A DNA stretch of 64,000 nt from Symbiodinium natans (GCA_905221605.1 CAJNDS010002579.1:852734-916733); one strand, 5' to 3'; positions 10,412 to 20,917 are shown, counted from the stretch's first letter. Numbers and translations: made by a program. Notes: generated from the letters alone by a model not told the origin.

Positions 10412-10662
10412 GTTTAGGGAGTTTAGGGTTAGGGTTTAGGGAGTTTAGGGAGTTTAGGGTTTACTGAACTTCTTGAGTCTGTGTAAACCTATAAATGCCC
10501 TACCCCATCAACACTCTTTAAGCCTACCTCTGAGTCCAAGCCCTTGACTCGCTGAACCCTAAACCCTTTATCCTAAACCCTAGACCCCTACACCTTTATC
10601 TTAAACCCTAAACCCTAAGCCCGAAACCCTACGCCTTAAACCCTAAGCCCTAAACCCGACAG

Positions 10663-10707
10663 GCCGAAGCACAAGAGGTGGAGGTCAAGGCACCAGCTCG
10701 CACAGGG
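10663..10707 (+). CDS. candidate mini-exon, 15 codons
   Basis: Acceptor TAAACCCGACAG, donor GTTATGGGC. Frame 0 reads AEAQEVEVKAPARTG. CCCTAAA array on the left, TTTAGGG from about 10736. Confidence 0.45.
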
Positions 10708-10800
10708 GTTATGGGCTGTTCCTTTAGGGCTTCGGGTTTAGGGTTTAGCTTGTTCGAGTCTGGGTTCAAAAGGGTTTAGGGTGAGTTTAAAGGGTTGAGG

Positions 10801-11345
10801 GTCTCAGATGTATTACGCCTTTCCTGGCAGTCGATCGAAGTCCAGTTGAAAAGGTTCTTTAAGCCTTGCTTAATTCCTCAGCCCTTTTAAAGGCTCGGAG
10901 TCTGTTCTTGTGTCTGTGAAAACTGAGTTGGGAGCTGTTTATACAGGCAGAAGAAATAACATGCTTCAAAGGGTTCCAAGGCTAGAGTCACAGGCCCGGA
11001 TGCAAGAAAGAGTCTAGAACGACCTGACCTTTTCAGATTTTGAGGCAACCCCATGCCCCTTCATTAGGTAATCTGCCGTAAATAGAACAAAAATCCCTAT
11101 GTAGCTATATAAGGGATGTTCATGGTACATTCCTGAATCAGACGTACAGCGCTTGTCTTATGCTCAACGCCCCAAGCCTGCAAAAATTCCATTCATTCGG
11201 TGTTTTTTCAAGACTACGGTTTTCGTGGGCTCCGTATTGTTGTGTGAACCCAAAAGGGACCTGACTATGGGAACCGAAAAAAACCGTACTTTCGAGACCT
11301 GTCAACTTCAGAAAGCTTGTGGGGCTTCCGATCTCATCGAGTTTT
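10801..11345. other. unique-looking sequence, no gene called
   Basis: An array-poor stretch of ordinary composition. It contains a 64-codon plus-strand open frame from 11153 with no motif and no clear splice context. Confidence 0.4.
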
Positions 11346-11392
11346 AAGGATCACCCTAAACCCTGAACCCTAAACCCTAAACCCTAAACCAG

Positions 11393-11481
11393 CACAATGC
11401 TCTTCGCACCAGGCTCCCGCCGAAGCGCCCGAGATTCAAGAGCAGGCCGCGGAGGCACTGCTACTGCAAAGCTTCTTACAG
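11393..11481 (+). CDS. candidate mini-exon, 89 nt
   Basis: The acceptor comes straight from the telomeric array (CCCTAAACCAG); donor GTGCCATTTTC. The best frame reads QCSSHQAPAEAPEIQEQAAE then ALLLQSFLQ, acidic and helix-like. All three frames are open. Confidence 0.45.
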
Positions 11482-11673
11482 GTGCCATTTTCCTGCATAT
11501 ACAAAAGGACACCGAACCCATTTTTTGAAGGTTACCTAGGGCTTCTTCAAGGGGCTGAACAACTTGAATGGTCAGTTCTCGGAATTGTGGAACCTTTTTT
11601 AGGTTCCCTACAAGCACCCCCCCCCCCCCCCCAAAGGGACCATGATTTAAAGAAGTGACCAGATGCACCACCT

Positions 11674-11689
11674 GCCCCCCCCCCCCCCC

Positions 11690-11719
<30 letters not shown>
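11674..11719. repeat. poly-C run joined to poly-A run
   Basis: About 15 C followed directly by about 29 A. Shorter C-then-A junctions occur at 16930, 18043, 20847, 26830 and 41682, and the reverse (T then G) at 17778. Confidence 0.9.
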
Positions 11720-11725
<6 letters not shown>

Positions 11726-11793
11726 TGAAATCAAAACACACGCACGGCCGCGCGCGCGCGCGCACACACACACACACACGAAACCCCAAAACC

Positions 11794-11876
11794 TTGGGAT
11801 GTTCCCGCTTCTACTAACAGTCCTTGATAGAATTGTAGTAGGGGGTACTATAATCCCTAGAAAGGGAACATCCCAA
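11794..11876. mobile_element. A-family MITE (TTGGGATGTTCCC ends)
   Basis: Palind­romic element: TTGGGATGTTCCC...ACTAACAGTCCTTGAT at the left, GGGAACATCCCAA at the right. The family has at least 13 full or partial copies in this window. No coding capacity. Confidence 0.8.
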
Positions 11877-11911
11877 CCCTAAACCCGAAGAACCTGCAGA
11901 ACCTACAGGGA

Positions 11912-12015
11912 AGTACTATAGGCGCCTCAGTAATTAGAATAGGGTTTTTGGGGGGGCATTATAGTATAATTATAAAGGAACCAGAATGGAATACTATGAG
12001 TAATTATTCCCCTAC
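11912..12015. mobile_element. F-family MITE
   Basis: Contains TAATTAGAATAGGGTTTTTGGGG and ends AGTAATTATTCCCC. Related to 24009-24121, 34811-34900, 35396-35510 and 35995-36075. Confidence 0.5.
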
Positions 12016-12162
12016 CCAGAGAGCCCAATACGGTATTGGGCATTGCCAATACCCCTTAACTAAGGAATATGCCTCAATTCATATGGGGATCTTTCATATC
12101 CTAAACCCTATAACTGCCCCCCTTGCTTCTGCTTTGTTCTAGCCCTAAGCCCCAAACCATAG

Positions 12163-12211
12163 GAGAGCGACGTGGACGATGGCGCGGCCAGCCTTCCGGA
12201 CGAGGAGCAAG
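12163..12211 (+). CDS. candidate acidic mini-exon
   Basis: Acceptor CAAACCATAG, donor GTGTGGGG. It reads ESDVDDGAASLPDEEQ. Acidic composition resembles the 13428 candidate; phases do not join directly. Confidence 0.4.
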
Positions 12212-12477
12212 GTGTGGGGTTTCGCGGGCTGGGGGTGGGGCGGGGTTTGGGTTTAGGTTCAGGGTTTGGAATGGCTATCCTTTCAGTCCAGTGGTAAAAG
12301 GGTTTTGAATGGGGGGGTTCCTGCAGGGTTTAGGGTTTAGATTTGTTTTTTTGGTGGGGGGGGGGGGGGGGGGGGGTGGTTTAGGGTCTGAGGGCTCAAA
12401 GGTTACGCAGCTCCTGAGGGCCTGTAAGGGACCTATGACTCTATGTGTTTTTTTTCATGGTTTTGGCGAATAATGTA

Positions 12478-12602
12478 CTTGGTAGCCCAGTTTTTCCCTT
12501 TTCCTTTTTTTTTTTCTCCTTTTTTTTGGTTCAAGGCTCCCTTGTAAAGTAACCAACCCCAAAAGGGTACCCGTATTATGACTTGCTTACTGGGCTACCA
12601 AG
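12478..12602. mobile_element. B-family MITE (CTTGGTAGCCCAGT ends)
   Basis: Inverted ends CTTGGTAGCCCAGT and ACTGGGCTACCAAG, about 125 bp, with CCAACCCCAAAAGGGTACCC inside. Other copies: 19625-19913, 42124-42238, parts at 17590-17671 and 37468-37512, variant at 35000-35090. Confidence 0.75.
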
Positions 12603-13303
12603 ATTCAGGGTTTTGACCTCCCTGTTTGCGGAGATCAGGTTGAAAGTTTAGGGGCAGAAACCGCTTGCTTGATGGGATGTTTCCGGGAGGTTTTCCCCAT
12701 GTACCCTATACATGTCATATCGCTTCTATCACCCTTATGCCCCTTACATTAATAGGAGTCGTAACTTGTTGCCTGAGAGGCTCCGGTACTGAGGGGGGAA
12801 GGGTTGAGAGGGGCGATGATCTTTTTGAGATAGAGCCGCAGCGTCGCTCTCAAGAGACCTCAGGAAGTCCCCAAGGAGCCCAATACCCGGAGGGTCTCGG
12901 TGGGGGGGGGGACAAAAAGCCAAACAACAGAGTTTGCAGCTCCTCCAAGCGATGGAGGGAGGGGGGGGGTCCCGTTCCAAGCGCTTCTCGACAGGAAGCC
13001 GAGGCGAGCGAATGAAGGGGTATTGGGTACTCTGGGTCCTACAAACTCGGGTTGGTGAGTTCTCCTCATTTTCCATGAAATCTTCCTGCAACGCCCTGGT
13101 TTCATTGGAGTTTAGGGTTTAGGGTCTAGGGCCTAGGTTTAGGGCATTGTCGTCTAGGTACTTGGGATAGGTTTGAGTTTGTCCTCATATTTGATTCAGG
13201 ACATACTTGGGCATTCCCAAAGTACGTGTCCCTAAAATAGTAGAATCCCCCCCCCCCCCCGTCCCGGCAGAGAACGCGCTCATGTAGGCTTAGGGCTTAT
13301 CGC

Positions 13304-13418
13304 TTGGGATGTTCCCCCTAAAACTAACAGTCCTTCATAGGGATTCTATAGTACCCCCTTTATATTATCATCCCTACTACAAGGAGCTGTTATAACGTAT
13401 ATAAGGGGAACATCCCAA
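13304..13418. mobile_element. A-family MITE
   Basis: TTGGGATGTTCCCCCT ... AAGGGGAACATCCCAA. Its right end lies 10 bp before the 13428 exon candidate, so it occupies the end of that inferred intron. Confidence 0.8.
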
Positions 13419-13427
13419 TGTTTCTAG

Positions 13428-13523
13428 GGGGCGTCTGAAGGCGGTGAGGATGAGCAAGAAGACGCAGACGAAGACGGAGGAGGAGGCGCTGGGGGCGCCT
13501 CGAGGGCTGCGCCAGCCATAACG
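13428..13523 (+). CDS. candidate acidic exon, 32 codons
   Basis: Acceptor TGTTTCTAG, donor GTTTAGGGTTTAGGG, the first base of a long telomeric array. Frame 0 reads GASEGGEDEQEDADEDGGGG then AGGASRAAPAIT, a low-complexity acidic linker. A basic alternative frame is also open. Confidence 0.5.
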
Positions 13524-13594
13524 GTTTAGGGTTTAGGGTTTAGGGTTTAGGGTTTAGGGTTTAGGGTTTAGGGTTTAGGGTTTAGGGTTTAGGG
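13524..13594. repeat. perfect TTTAGGG array
   Basis: Ten near-perfect units placed exactly between the exon-candidate donor and an A-family MITE. Confidence 0.95.
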
Positions 13595-13774
13595 TTGGGA
13601 TGTTCCCCCATTATACGAGCAGCCCCTTAATGGGGATTATAGTAGGGGGTAGCTAGAATCCCAATTAAGGGCAAGCTGGGATGTTCCCCCATGATACGAA
13701 CAGCCCCTTAATAATAGTAGGGATTGTAGTAGAATCCCAATTAAGGACTGGTAGTATAAGGGGGAACATCCCAA
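13595..13774. mobile_element. two overlapping A-family MITEs
   Basis: A first copy (TTGGGATGTTCCCCCATTATACGA...) is cut at about 13675, where a second starts (CTGGGATGTTCCCCC) and runs to GGGGGAACATCCCAA. A second insertion or unequal duplication is likely. Confidence 0.75.
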
Positions 13775-14029
13775 TTCATTAAACCCCTTAGAGTTTAGGG
13801 TTTCGTGCTTAGGGCGTAGGGTTTAGGGTTCATTCAGGCTTTAGGGTTAGGGTACAGGCTTTAGGGTTCAGGGTCGAGGGCTTAGGGTTTTGGGCTGCGG
13901 CTGAGGGCTGTGAGGTTCACCGTTAAGGGCTGATGATCGTCCCTACTTCCCCAATCCCTCAGAGCCACCAGGATTTTCCTGAGTCACATCCCACACCCAT
14001 GACTCGACACTTTTGCCCTAAACCCCAAA

Positions 14030-14190
14030 GCTCAAAGCCCAAACCCCAAACCCCAAACCCCAAACCCCAATCCCCAATCCCCAATCCCCAACCCCAAACC
14101 CCAAACCCCAAACCCCAAACCCCAAACCCCAAACCCCAAACCCCAAACCCCAAACCCCAAACCCCAAACCCTAAACCCTACTCAACCGAT
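14030..14190. repeat. CCCCAAA array
   Basis: Regular CCCCAAA units, a C-for-T version of the telomere repeat, ending in three CCCTAAA units. Confidence 0.95.
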
Positions 14191-14345
14191 TCCGCAAGTC
14201 CAAGATGCCTCTTGTTGCTGCATGTGCGGAATGTTACGAATGAGGGTCCCCTCATAATACCCTAGAACCCTAAACCCTAAAACCCATTAGAGGTACCCTC
14301 TGCCGTACCCTAAACCCTACACCCTAAACCCTAAGCCCTAAACAG

Positions 14346-14381
14346 GATCCCGAAGAACTAGGCCGTTTGTCGTGCTTGCAG
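14346..14381 (+). CDS. candidate mini-exon, 12 codons
   Basis: Acceptor CCCTAAACAG, donor GTGAGGATTTG (strong consensus). It reads DPEELGRLSCLQ in frame 0; one other frame is open. Confidence 0.5.
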
Positions 14382-14433
14382 GTGAGGATTTGAGGGTCCC
14401 AAGTAGCTCCGATTCCAGAGTGCACATTTGCAG

Positions 14434-14487
14434 GCAGAGAGGATGGTGGGGAGGAGGCCGAAGAGGACCTGCCATGCAGATTGCTAG
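14434..14487 (+). CDS. candidate exon after a 52-nt intron, possible stop
   Basis: Acceptor GTGCACATTTGCAG. In phase with the previous candidate it reads AERMVGRRPKRTCHADC then TAG; a shifted acidic reading (REDGGEEAEEDLPCRLLD then TGA) also exists. The short intron between them has consensus ends. Confidence 0.4.
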   Translation, partial: AERMVGRRPKRTCHADC

Positions 14488-14734
14488 ACTGACACCCGGA
14501 CTTGTGAGTTTCGAGCTTCGTTTCCCGACGCAAGCAGGGAGTGGGGATTTTGGGCAGTTGCTGTTGGTGTCGAAGGGTCTTATGGAGAGAATAGGAACTA
14601 TTTAGGCTCCTGTATTTCGGGTCGGCGACGTGGATGGTAATGTATAGATTCTAGATTGTGGCCCCTCCCGTTAAGCCGTCAATCCTAAAACCTGAACAGG
14701 GTATCCTAGAGATAATGCTCCGCACTGTAGAATG

Positions 14735-14815
14735 AAGCCCTAAACCCTAAACCCTAAACCCTAACCCCCTAAACCCCTAAACCCCTAAACCCCTAAACCC
14801 CTAAACCCTAGACCC
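14735..14815. repeat. CCCTAAA / CCCCTAAA array
   Basis: C-rich orientation; precedes the 14836 exon candidate. Confidence 0.95.
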
Positions 14816-14835
14816 TAAAACCATGCGACTAACAG

Positions 14836-14901
14836 GACAGAAAAAAGACTGGCGGGAGCCAGCCTTGCAGCAGACGTATCTAAGCAACCCCTACTTCGGA
14901 G
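14836..14901 (+). CDS. candidate mini-exon, 66 nt
   Basis: Acceptor ATGCGACTAACAG (contains a CTAAC branch-like motif), donor GTTTAGGGTTTAGGG. After one phase base it reads TEKRLAGASLAADVSKQPLL. A clear instance of the CCCTAAA - exon - TTTAGGG layout. Confidence 0.5.
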
Positions 14902-14935
14902 GTTTAGGGTTTAGGGTTTAGGGTTTAGGGTTTAG

Positions 14936-15105
14936 GGGTACTTATTAACCCAATACGAACTGTACTTACAACCCAATTATAGAACCTTATTAGGGCAGTA
15001 CTTACAACCCAACTATAGAACCTTATTCGGGCACTTGAGGGGCTTGTAGCTGGTTATAAGTAGAGTTACAATTGGTTAAGAAGTACCGTGAACCTCCAAG
15101 TACCT
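14936..15105. mobile_element. G-family MITE with internal duplication
   Basis: GTACTTACAACCCAA(T/C)TATAGAACCTTATT occurs twice in tandem about 35 bp apart; the right part ends AAGTACCGTGAACCTCCAAGTACC. Confidence 0.6.
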
Positions 15106-15303
15106 GGAGCAACCTTATGGGGGGCATGCATACACACACATATTATATATGTATATATATATATATATAGAGATATGTACTTCTGTATTTATTTATTTAT
15201 TTATTCGTACACCATTTTTTCTGCATGCACTTGCATTTCTGATGTCCAGGTTGTCTATATACTCTAACACCCCCAAAAGCCCAGAAACCGCAAACCCCCT
15301 GAG

Positions 15304-15375
15304 CACCAGGAGCCTCCCGCACAGGACGAGGCTGCGGCGTCCCCCAGGAAGGGAGGTGCCCCGACCCACCGGATG
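15304..15375 (+). CDS. candidate mini-exon, 24 codons
   Basis: Acceptor AAACCCCCTGAG, donor GTTTAGGGTTTAGGG. Frame 0 reads HQEPPAQDEAAASPRKGGAP then THRM. Confidence 0.4.
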
Positions 15376-15794
15376 GTTTAGGGTTTAGGGTTTAGGGTTT
15401 AGGGTTTAGGGTTCGGCGTGACAGGGTTATAGGGTTCTTAGGGGGGGAGGGGGGGGGGGGGGTTTTCAAGGGGGGTCTGTAACCCAAGGTTCCCTAGTAC
15501 GCCCCACTATACTCCCTAAGGCTACCTAAGGTTACTTAAGAACCCGACACCGGTGTAGGGTTTTGGATGAGGGTCTAAATGGGCCACGGCCCAGCCAGTC
15601 AGCTGAGCTTTTACATTCTTTGGGCATCCGTCTTTGGAGGAGGATACTGAAATTTCATGGCTAACTGCAACTGTGGGATGTGGCTCTCATGGCGTTCGTG
15701 GCTTCTTCTGGGTGCTTGTTCAAGAATTAAACTGACGTCACCATCGCAGGCTGCAGTACTATGCTTTATCGAACACTTCGAGTTCGGGTAGCTG

Positions 15795-15893
15795 TTGGGA
15801 TGTTCCCCTTATACTAACAGTACTTAATAGGATGATCGTACCCCCTCTGATGGCCCCTGCTAAGGACTGTCAGTATATGGGGGAGCATCTCAA
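15795..15893. mobile_element. A-family MITE
   Basis: TTGGGATGTTCCCCTTATACTAACAG ends on the right in ATGGGGGAGCATCTCAA, a mutated inverted repeat. Confidence 0.75.
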
Positions 15894-16796
15894 GGTAGCT
15901 GTATTAAAGTTCCTTCACAACTTGGCTCGGTTCTTGGCTTGTTCTTCACCCTGAGGATCCACAAGCATCGAAGAACAAGTAAAACACTAACTTGCTACTG
16001 TTTGGGGGGTGTAGGAGACAGAGCCGAAACTCCTGTCGTGCCGCATGTGCATTTTTTGCATGTGTGTTTCACAGCCAATCGAATCAGTTCGCCGAAAACC
16101 TGCAGTTCCTCCAGCATTCACGCGCCTGCCCACCTGCAGGTGCGAACAATGAAGACCCCAGAGCCGGGAGTTTTGCAATCCCATACCCTGAAACAACACC
16201 CAAACTCTTCAACTTCTTGAAAGCTTCTTCCAAAGCAGGTGCCAAGCGCGCGGTAACGCGGAAGTTCCGAATCCTCTCGGGAAGATGTCCAATCCTTTCC
16301 AAGCCAGGCCGGGCAAAGACTGGACCCCAGTACCCTCAAGGAACATTCCTTGAACTATAGGGATCCTATGTGTGTGATGAATGCAATCATCATTCTTCAC
16401 AAAAGGGTTTAGGGGTGCCGTGGGCAACCTCCACCCCCTAATTGACCCTTCTTGAGGACCCGAAGCGTCGAGTAGACCTTTGAATCCTCAACCCTCAACC
16501 TTAAATCCTAAACCCAACGAATCCTACAAACCCCATAGGACCCAAAGCGTCGAGCAGACCTTTGAATCCGAAACCCTAAACCTTAAATCATGGAGCGAAA
16601 AAATCCTAAACCTTGCACACCCTGCAAACCCTGTAAACTCTGTAAACCCAAAGCTCGGAAGACTTGTCATGGCATTACGGGATGGCATCGAGATCACCCA
16701 AGCCCAAGAAAGCGCGCACCTATGGACCGCAAGTACTAGGATTTAGGGTTTAGTGTTTAGGGTTAACCTTTAAGCCCCAAACCTTGAACCCTGCAG

Positions 16797-16927
16797 AGTC
16801 AGCAAGGCCTCGGTGTGGTTAGAAGGCAAGCAGTGCCCTATCCACCTAGCCCGAGACCTCACAGCCCTCAACCCGCAGACTTTGCACAAGTTCTTGCGGT
16901 TCGAGGTCCACCCGGCCCACAAAAACG
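16797..16927 (+). CDS. candidate exon, about 130 nt
   Basis: Acceptor TTGAACCCTGCAG. One frame is open for 43 codons: VSKASVWLEGKQCPIHLARD, then LTALNPQTLHKFLRFEVH. The 3' end is unclear because a C10A9 run replaces the donor area; a GC or GA donor in GAGCCCC is possible, both known in dinoflagellates. The reading looks protein-like but matches no family I recognise. Confidence 0.45.
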
Positions 16928-17127
16928 AGCCCCCCCCCCCAAAAAAAAACAAAAACAGCACACCCCTAAACCCTAAAGCCTAAACCCTAAACCCCAAACC
17001 CCAAACCCTAAACCCGAAACCCGAAACCCTAAACCCTAAACCCAAACCCTAAACCTGCAGCAAGAGCCGACTACCTTGCGAGCCTTGCATCCCGTGGCCC
17101 TCTGAAATTGTTTCGTACCTCGTGCCG

Positions 17128-17257
17128 TGTGCGGCATGTGTGTGTGTGTGTGCGCGAGGGCGTGGGCGTGGGTGTGGGTGTGTCTGTGTGTCTGTGTGTC
17201 TGTGTGTGAGTGGGTGTGAGTGTGGGTGTGAGTGTGAGTGTGAGTGTGTGTGCGCGC

Positions 17258-17289
<32 letters not shown>

Positions 17290-17385
17290 GGGAGTGGGAG
17301 TGGGAGTGGGAGTGTGTGTGTGTGTGTGTGTCCGCGAGTGTGAGTGAGTGTGAGTGTGTGTGTCTGTGTGTGTGTTTGTGTCGCG
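17128..17385. repeat. GT-rich compound microsatellite
   Basis: GTGTGT, GTGTCT, GTGAGT and GGGAGT blocks. Long open frames on both strands here encode only repeat peptides. Confidence 0.95.
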
Positions 17386-17415
17386 CCCTCCCTCTCCCTC
17401 CCTGCCTCCCTCCCT

Positions 17416-17447
<32 letters not shown>

Positions 17448-17589
17448 TGTTCTGGCAAGTTCCTGGGCTAACATCGTGTCTGTTTTTCTTGGGCGAAGTG
17501 GGAGAGTGAGCCAAGCTCCGCCCCTTGCGAGGCTTCGCTCAGCTCCGCACTCCTGGGCAGCGCGCTCTTCAGAAGGCAGGTATGGTCGT

Positions 17590-17671
17590 TTCCCTCTTTA
17601 AGGCCGTATAAAAGCAACGAAGCCCAAAGAAAAGGGTACCCTTATGGTAGTATGGTTACTGGGCTACCAAG
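17590..17671. mobile_element. B-family MITE, right part
   Basis: AAAGGGTACCCTTATGG then TGGTTACTGGGCTACCAAG; the left terminus is missing. Confidence 0.6.
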
Positions 17672-17928
17672 GGCATAATTACACCTCAAACTCTCTGACT
17701 CTGTGCATCCCTTTTTTTCGACTTGAAGATGCTCCCGGCAAGTGCGGCTTGCGGGCACTGTGAGTGAGTTGGCACTTTTTTTTTTTTTTTTTTTTTTTGG
17801 GGGGGGACTGGGAATGAGGGCTTAGGGCATGACCATGTGGCATTATCGATGTTTCTTCATGTCATTGCCGCGCCTTACATGCTGCTGAGAATTTCCAAGC
17901 GCCTGGCCTGAACGAACGCTTGTTGCAG

Positions 17929-17984
17929 GGCGAGACATTTATCGCCGACGGCGTGTTCTGGGTGCAGCTCGTCAGCGAGGATGA
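17929..17984 (+). CDS. candidate mini-exon
   Basis: Acceptor AACGAACGCTTGTTGCAG. The frame reads GETFIADGVFWVQLVSEDE; the exon ends near GAGGATGAGGGTT, donor uncertain. Confidence 0.4.
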
Positions 17985-18239
17985 GGGTTCAGGGGCGGTA
18001 GGCGAAGGCGTGGGGTGTTAGAAAGCCTTTTATTAACCCCTCCCCCCCCCCCCCCCGAATAAACAAAACAACAAAAAAAGCACTAATAATAATTGTAATA
18101 ATAGCCGTTAATAATCAATGCGTTAAATAGCAAAAGCTCTCACACTCTCTGGAGGCAACAAATATGGAGCGCTCTGGGCCCACGTTATCAGTAGAATGGT
18201 GAGAGTCGTACATTCGATCATGACCAAATAAAAAAACTA

Positions 18240-18336
18240 TGCGTATATATATATATATATGTGTATATGTATTTGTATGTATATGTATATTTCCGACACA
18301 CACATACGCATCGCATGCATTATTATTGTTGTTTAC

Positions 18337-18375
<39 letters not shown>
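18240..18375. repeat. (TA)n microsatellites
   Basis: Two (TA)n tracts joined by TATGTATATG sequence. Confidence 0.95.
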
Positions 18376-18376
<1 letters not shown>

Positions 18377-18754
18377 AACATACATATTCACACACATACA
18401 CGAAAACAAGTACAGACATATCATACATAATCCGAGCATCTGTTCAATTGGTGGCTCCCCCCCCCTCACCGCAATAAGAAAGTCACGGCGCCGCAATTAT
18501 TCAGACCATGGCAATGTAATGATTCTCTATTAAAAACAATAGGCTGCAGATCCCTGAGGTGCCGTAGCTTCGCAGCTCAGCAAGCAAAACAGGAAGCCTG
18601 CCGACAGATTTTGGAACCGCCCCAAAAACATTTTCTTGAAACGGGGTGGTATTGGCCCATACGAAAGCCCCCGCAATGGAAAGTAGTCTTCCGGCGGACT
18701 TCTCGACGAAAACGATTCTTTAAATGTGGAGGAATTATGGTCGGATTATATATG

Positions 18755-18840
18755 TATATAGATGCACATACATATATATATATATATATATATGTATCTG
18801 CACATGTATATATATATATATATATGTATATAGATATACA
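18755..18840. repeat. (TA)n / TATG microsatellite
   Basis: Two (TA)n cores separated by a TATCTGCACATG linker. Confidence 0.95.
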
Positions 18841-19033
18841 CGTACAGCTGCTTTTTTTCAGTATAGTCATGGGCTCCTCGCTGTGGGGTTTTGCTTGGGG
18901 CTTAGGGTCCTGTGGCCCATGAAGCGTGGGGTCTTGTAACAGAAAATAGGCTAAGACACTTGGAACAACTAGCTATGAGATCGTACTGTAGATCGTATTT
19001 GTAATGTTCTCTGTTATGGTAACTTACCAAAAA

Positions 19034-19222
19034 GGGGATTATTATTATTATCATTATTATCATTATCATCATTATTATCATTATTATCATTATTATCACT
19101 ATTATCATCATTATCATTATTATCATTATTATCATTATTATCATTATTGTCATTATTGTCATTATTGTCATTATTGTCATTATTGTCATTATTGCCATTA
19201 TTGTCATTATTATTATTATGAA
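19034..19222. repeat. ATTATTATC / ATTATTGTC minisatellite
   Basis: 9-bp units changing from ATTATTATC to ATTATTGTC along the array; both-strand open frames encode only repeats. Confidence 0.95.
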
Positions 19223-19318
19223 AAAAAATATATATATATATATATATGTATATGTATACATACGGTGAAGCACATAGTGGCCATTTTCCGGCAACTTAAC
19301 TTTGGGGGTTTTCTGGAG

Positions 19319-19390
19319 ACTGAGGCCCTCGGAACAACGAGCGTACCTGCGGATGACTCGCGGGCTGGGGTGGATCTGCCGCGAGCCCAG
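19319..19390 (+). CDS. candidate exon, 24 codons then TGA
   Basis: Follows TTTTCTGGAG. The frame reads TEALGTTSVPADDSRAGVDL then PRAQ and TGA. No GT donor at the end, so it would be a last exon. Confidence 0.3.
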
Positions 19391-19562
19391 TGAGTCGGTC
19401 CTTCGAAACCCTAAACCCTAAACCCTAAACCCCAGAATAATTTGGGAGAAGGGTTTAGTGCGTGAGGTTTCTGGCAGCACCCACGAGAGTCCGGATGCAA
19501 AAGGGCGTGAGGTTCTAAACCCCAAGCCCTAAACCCTAAACCCTAAACCCTAAAAGCTAAAG

Positions 19563-19598
19563 AGGGCCTTTGAGGCCCGCGTCCCAGGGATGCCAAAG
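19563..19598 (+). CDS. candidate mini-exon, 12 codons
   Basis: Acceptor AAAGCTAAAG next to a CCCTAAA array, donor GTCTTTC. It reads RAFEARVPGMPK. Confidence 0.3.
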
Positions 19599-19624
19599 GT
19601 CTTTCTTTTGGGGTAGCAAGTTGG

Positions 19625-19913
19625 CTTGGTAGCCCAGTGGTGCCCTTTTATTTTCTTTGTGGTTCCAGGCACCTTTAGAAAGTAACCAATTAGGGTTTAG
19701 GGTTTAGGGTTTAGGGTCACTTTAACCAACCAAAACAAGGGTACCCTTTGGGATGTTCCCCCTTATACCAAAGGGTCCTTAGACTAGAGATTCTACTGGG
19801 GGGGGGGGGGGGGGGTTACGAGAATCCCCTATTAAGGACTGTTAGCCATGTGTTAGTGGAAGGGGGAACATCCCAAGGTACCCTTACTTTAAGATGGTTA
19901 CTGGGCTATCAAG
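19625..19913. mobile_element. B-family MITE with two insertions
   Basis: Outer ends CTTGGTAGCCCAGT and ACTGGGCTATCAAG. A TTTAGGG block (19690-19719) sits between GTAACCAA and TTAACCAA, and a complete A-family MITE (19748-19876) is inserted between GGGTACCC and GGTACCC. Confidence 0.75.
19748..19876. mobile_element. A-family MITE nested in a B-family MITE
   Basis: TTGGGATGTTCCCCCTTATACC ... AGGGGGAACATCCCAA, with a G17 run inside. Confidence 0.8.
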
Positions 19914-20319
19914 TTAGGGTGGGTGTGCAGTTTCTTCCCCCAGTTACGGTTGGTTAGGAGGGTCTTTTGGGTGATAGAAGAGTTGCAAGGTTTTAGTTTC
20001 TAGGTTAAAGTAGTATGTTTTTGGGGTTCTCTGCCTAATCCACAAAGAGTGGGTGGGGGGGGTGGGGGGGCAGGGTGAGGCTCAAACTACCGGGCGGAAT
20101 CTATGCCGGATATTCTCTCTGCCTGGGATACGATAGGAAAGGGGCATGCTTCTTACGAGCCAGCAACCTAAAGTAAACAGCAGGGTCAAGGGTTGAGAGC
20201 TCCTAGGTGAGGTTTCAAGGTTTAGTTTTGGGTTCAGCGTTAAGCCCCCCTAAACCCCAAACCCTAGACCCTAAACCCCAAGCCCTAAACCCTAAACCCT
20301 AAACCCTCTCATGCCATAG

Positions 20320-20354
20320 GCGAACGGTCCAAGACAGACCTGTGGCGGCTCGCG
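20320..20354 (+). CDS. candidate mini-exon
   Basis: Acceptor CTCTCATGCCATAG, possible donor GTAGCG. The frame reads ERSKTDLWRLA and stays open beyond it (VAPRRDIAELVRGCL) up to an A-family MITE at 20401, so the exon may be longer, to about 20398. Confidence 0.4.
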
Positions 20355-20400
20355 GTAGCGCCTCGACGTGACATTGCTGAGCTCGTCAGGGGCTGCCTAC

Positions 20401-20522
20401 TTGGGATGTTCCCCCTTATACTAACGGGGTTTAGGGTTTAGGGTTTGCCCTGAATTGGGATTATAGTACTCCCTATTACACAATCCATATTAAGGACTGG
20501 TAGTATAAGGGGGAATATCCCA
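20401..20522. mobile_element. A-family MITE with TTTAGGG inside
   Basis: TTGGGATGTTCCCCCTTATACTAAC, then GGGTTTAGGGTTTAGGG where AGTCCTTAATAGGG is expected, then the normal right half to GGGGGAATATCCCA. Confidence 0.75.
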
Positions 20523-20890
20523 CATGCTTCCGCGTTAAGGCTGTTTTGCATGTGCTTGTGAGGCTTCTGGATGAACTTAAGCATTTTAGTTTCCTGGTGT
20601 AGTTGAAGTCGTAAGCTTCAGCCTTGTGCCCTTACACCCCCATGCCTCAAGACCATCTAAACAGCCTTAGAAACAACCCTCCGCCCCCCAAAAAAAGAGA
20701 AAACAAAAGCAACAACACACAACACAGCATGCATATTTTCTAAATCATACATATATCTAGGGAACATATACCCGCATTTCTAATGTGTATTTATATATAT
20801 ATACACACACACCTTGAAGGCCTCCCGTTGCGGATGCCTGGGTCCCCCCCCCCCCCCCCCCCCCCGCCCCAACAAAAAAAAAAAACTCAG

Positions 20891-20917
20891 GCGCGACTCT
20901 CGTGGCGCAAGGCTCCG
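20891..20917 (+). CDS. candidate mini-exon, 9 codons
   Basis: Acceptor AAAAACTCAG, donor GTGAGCCAC. It reads ARLSWRKAP. A C-run/A-run junction lies just upstream. Confidence 0.35.

Noticed and set aside
17036-17514. Three overlapping 140-codon His/Thr-rich minus-strand frames
   Set aside because: They translate a GT microsatellite in every frame.
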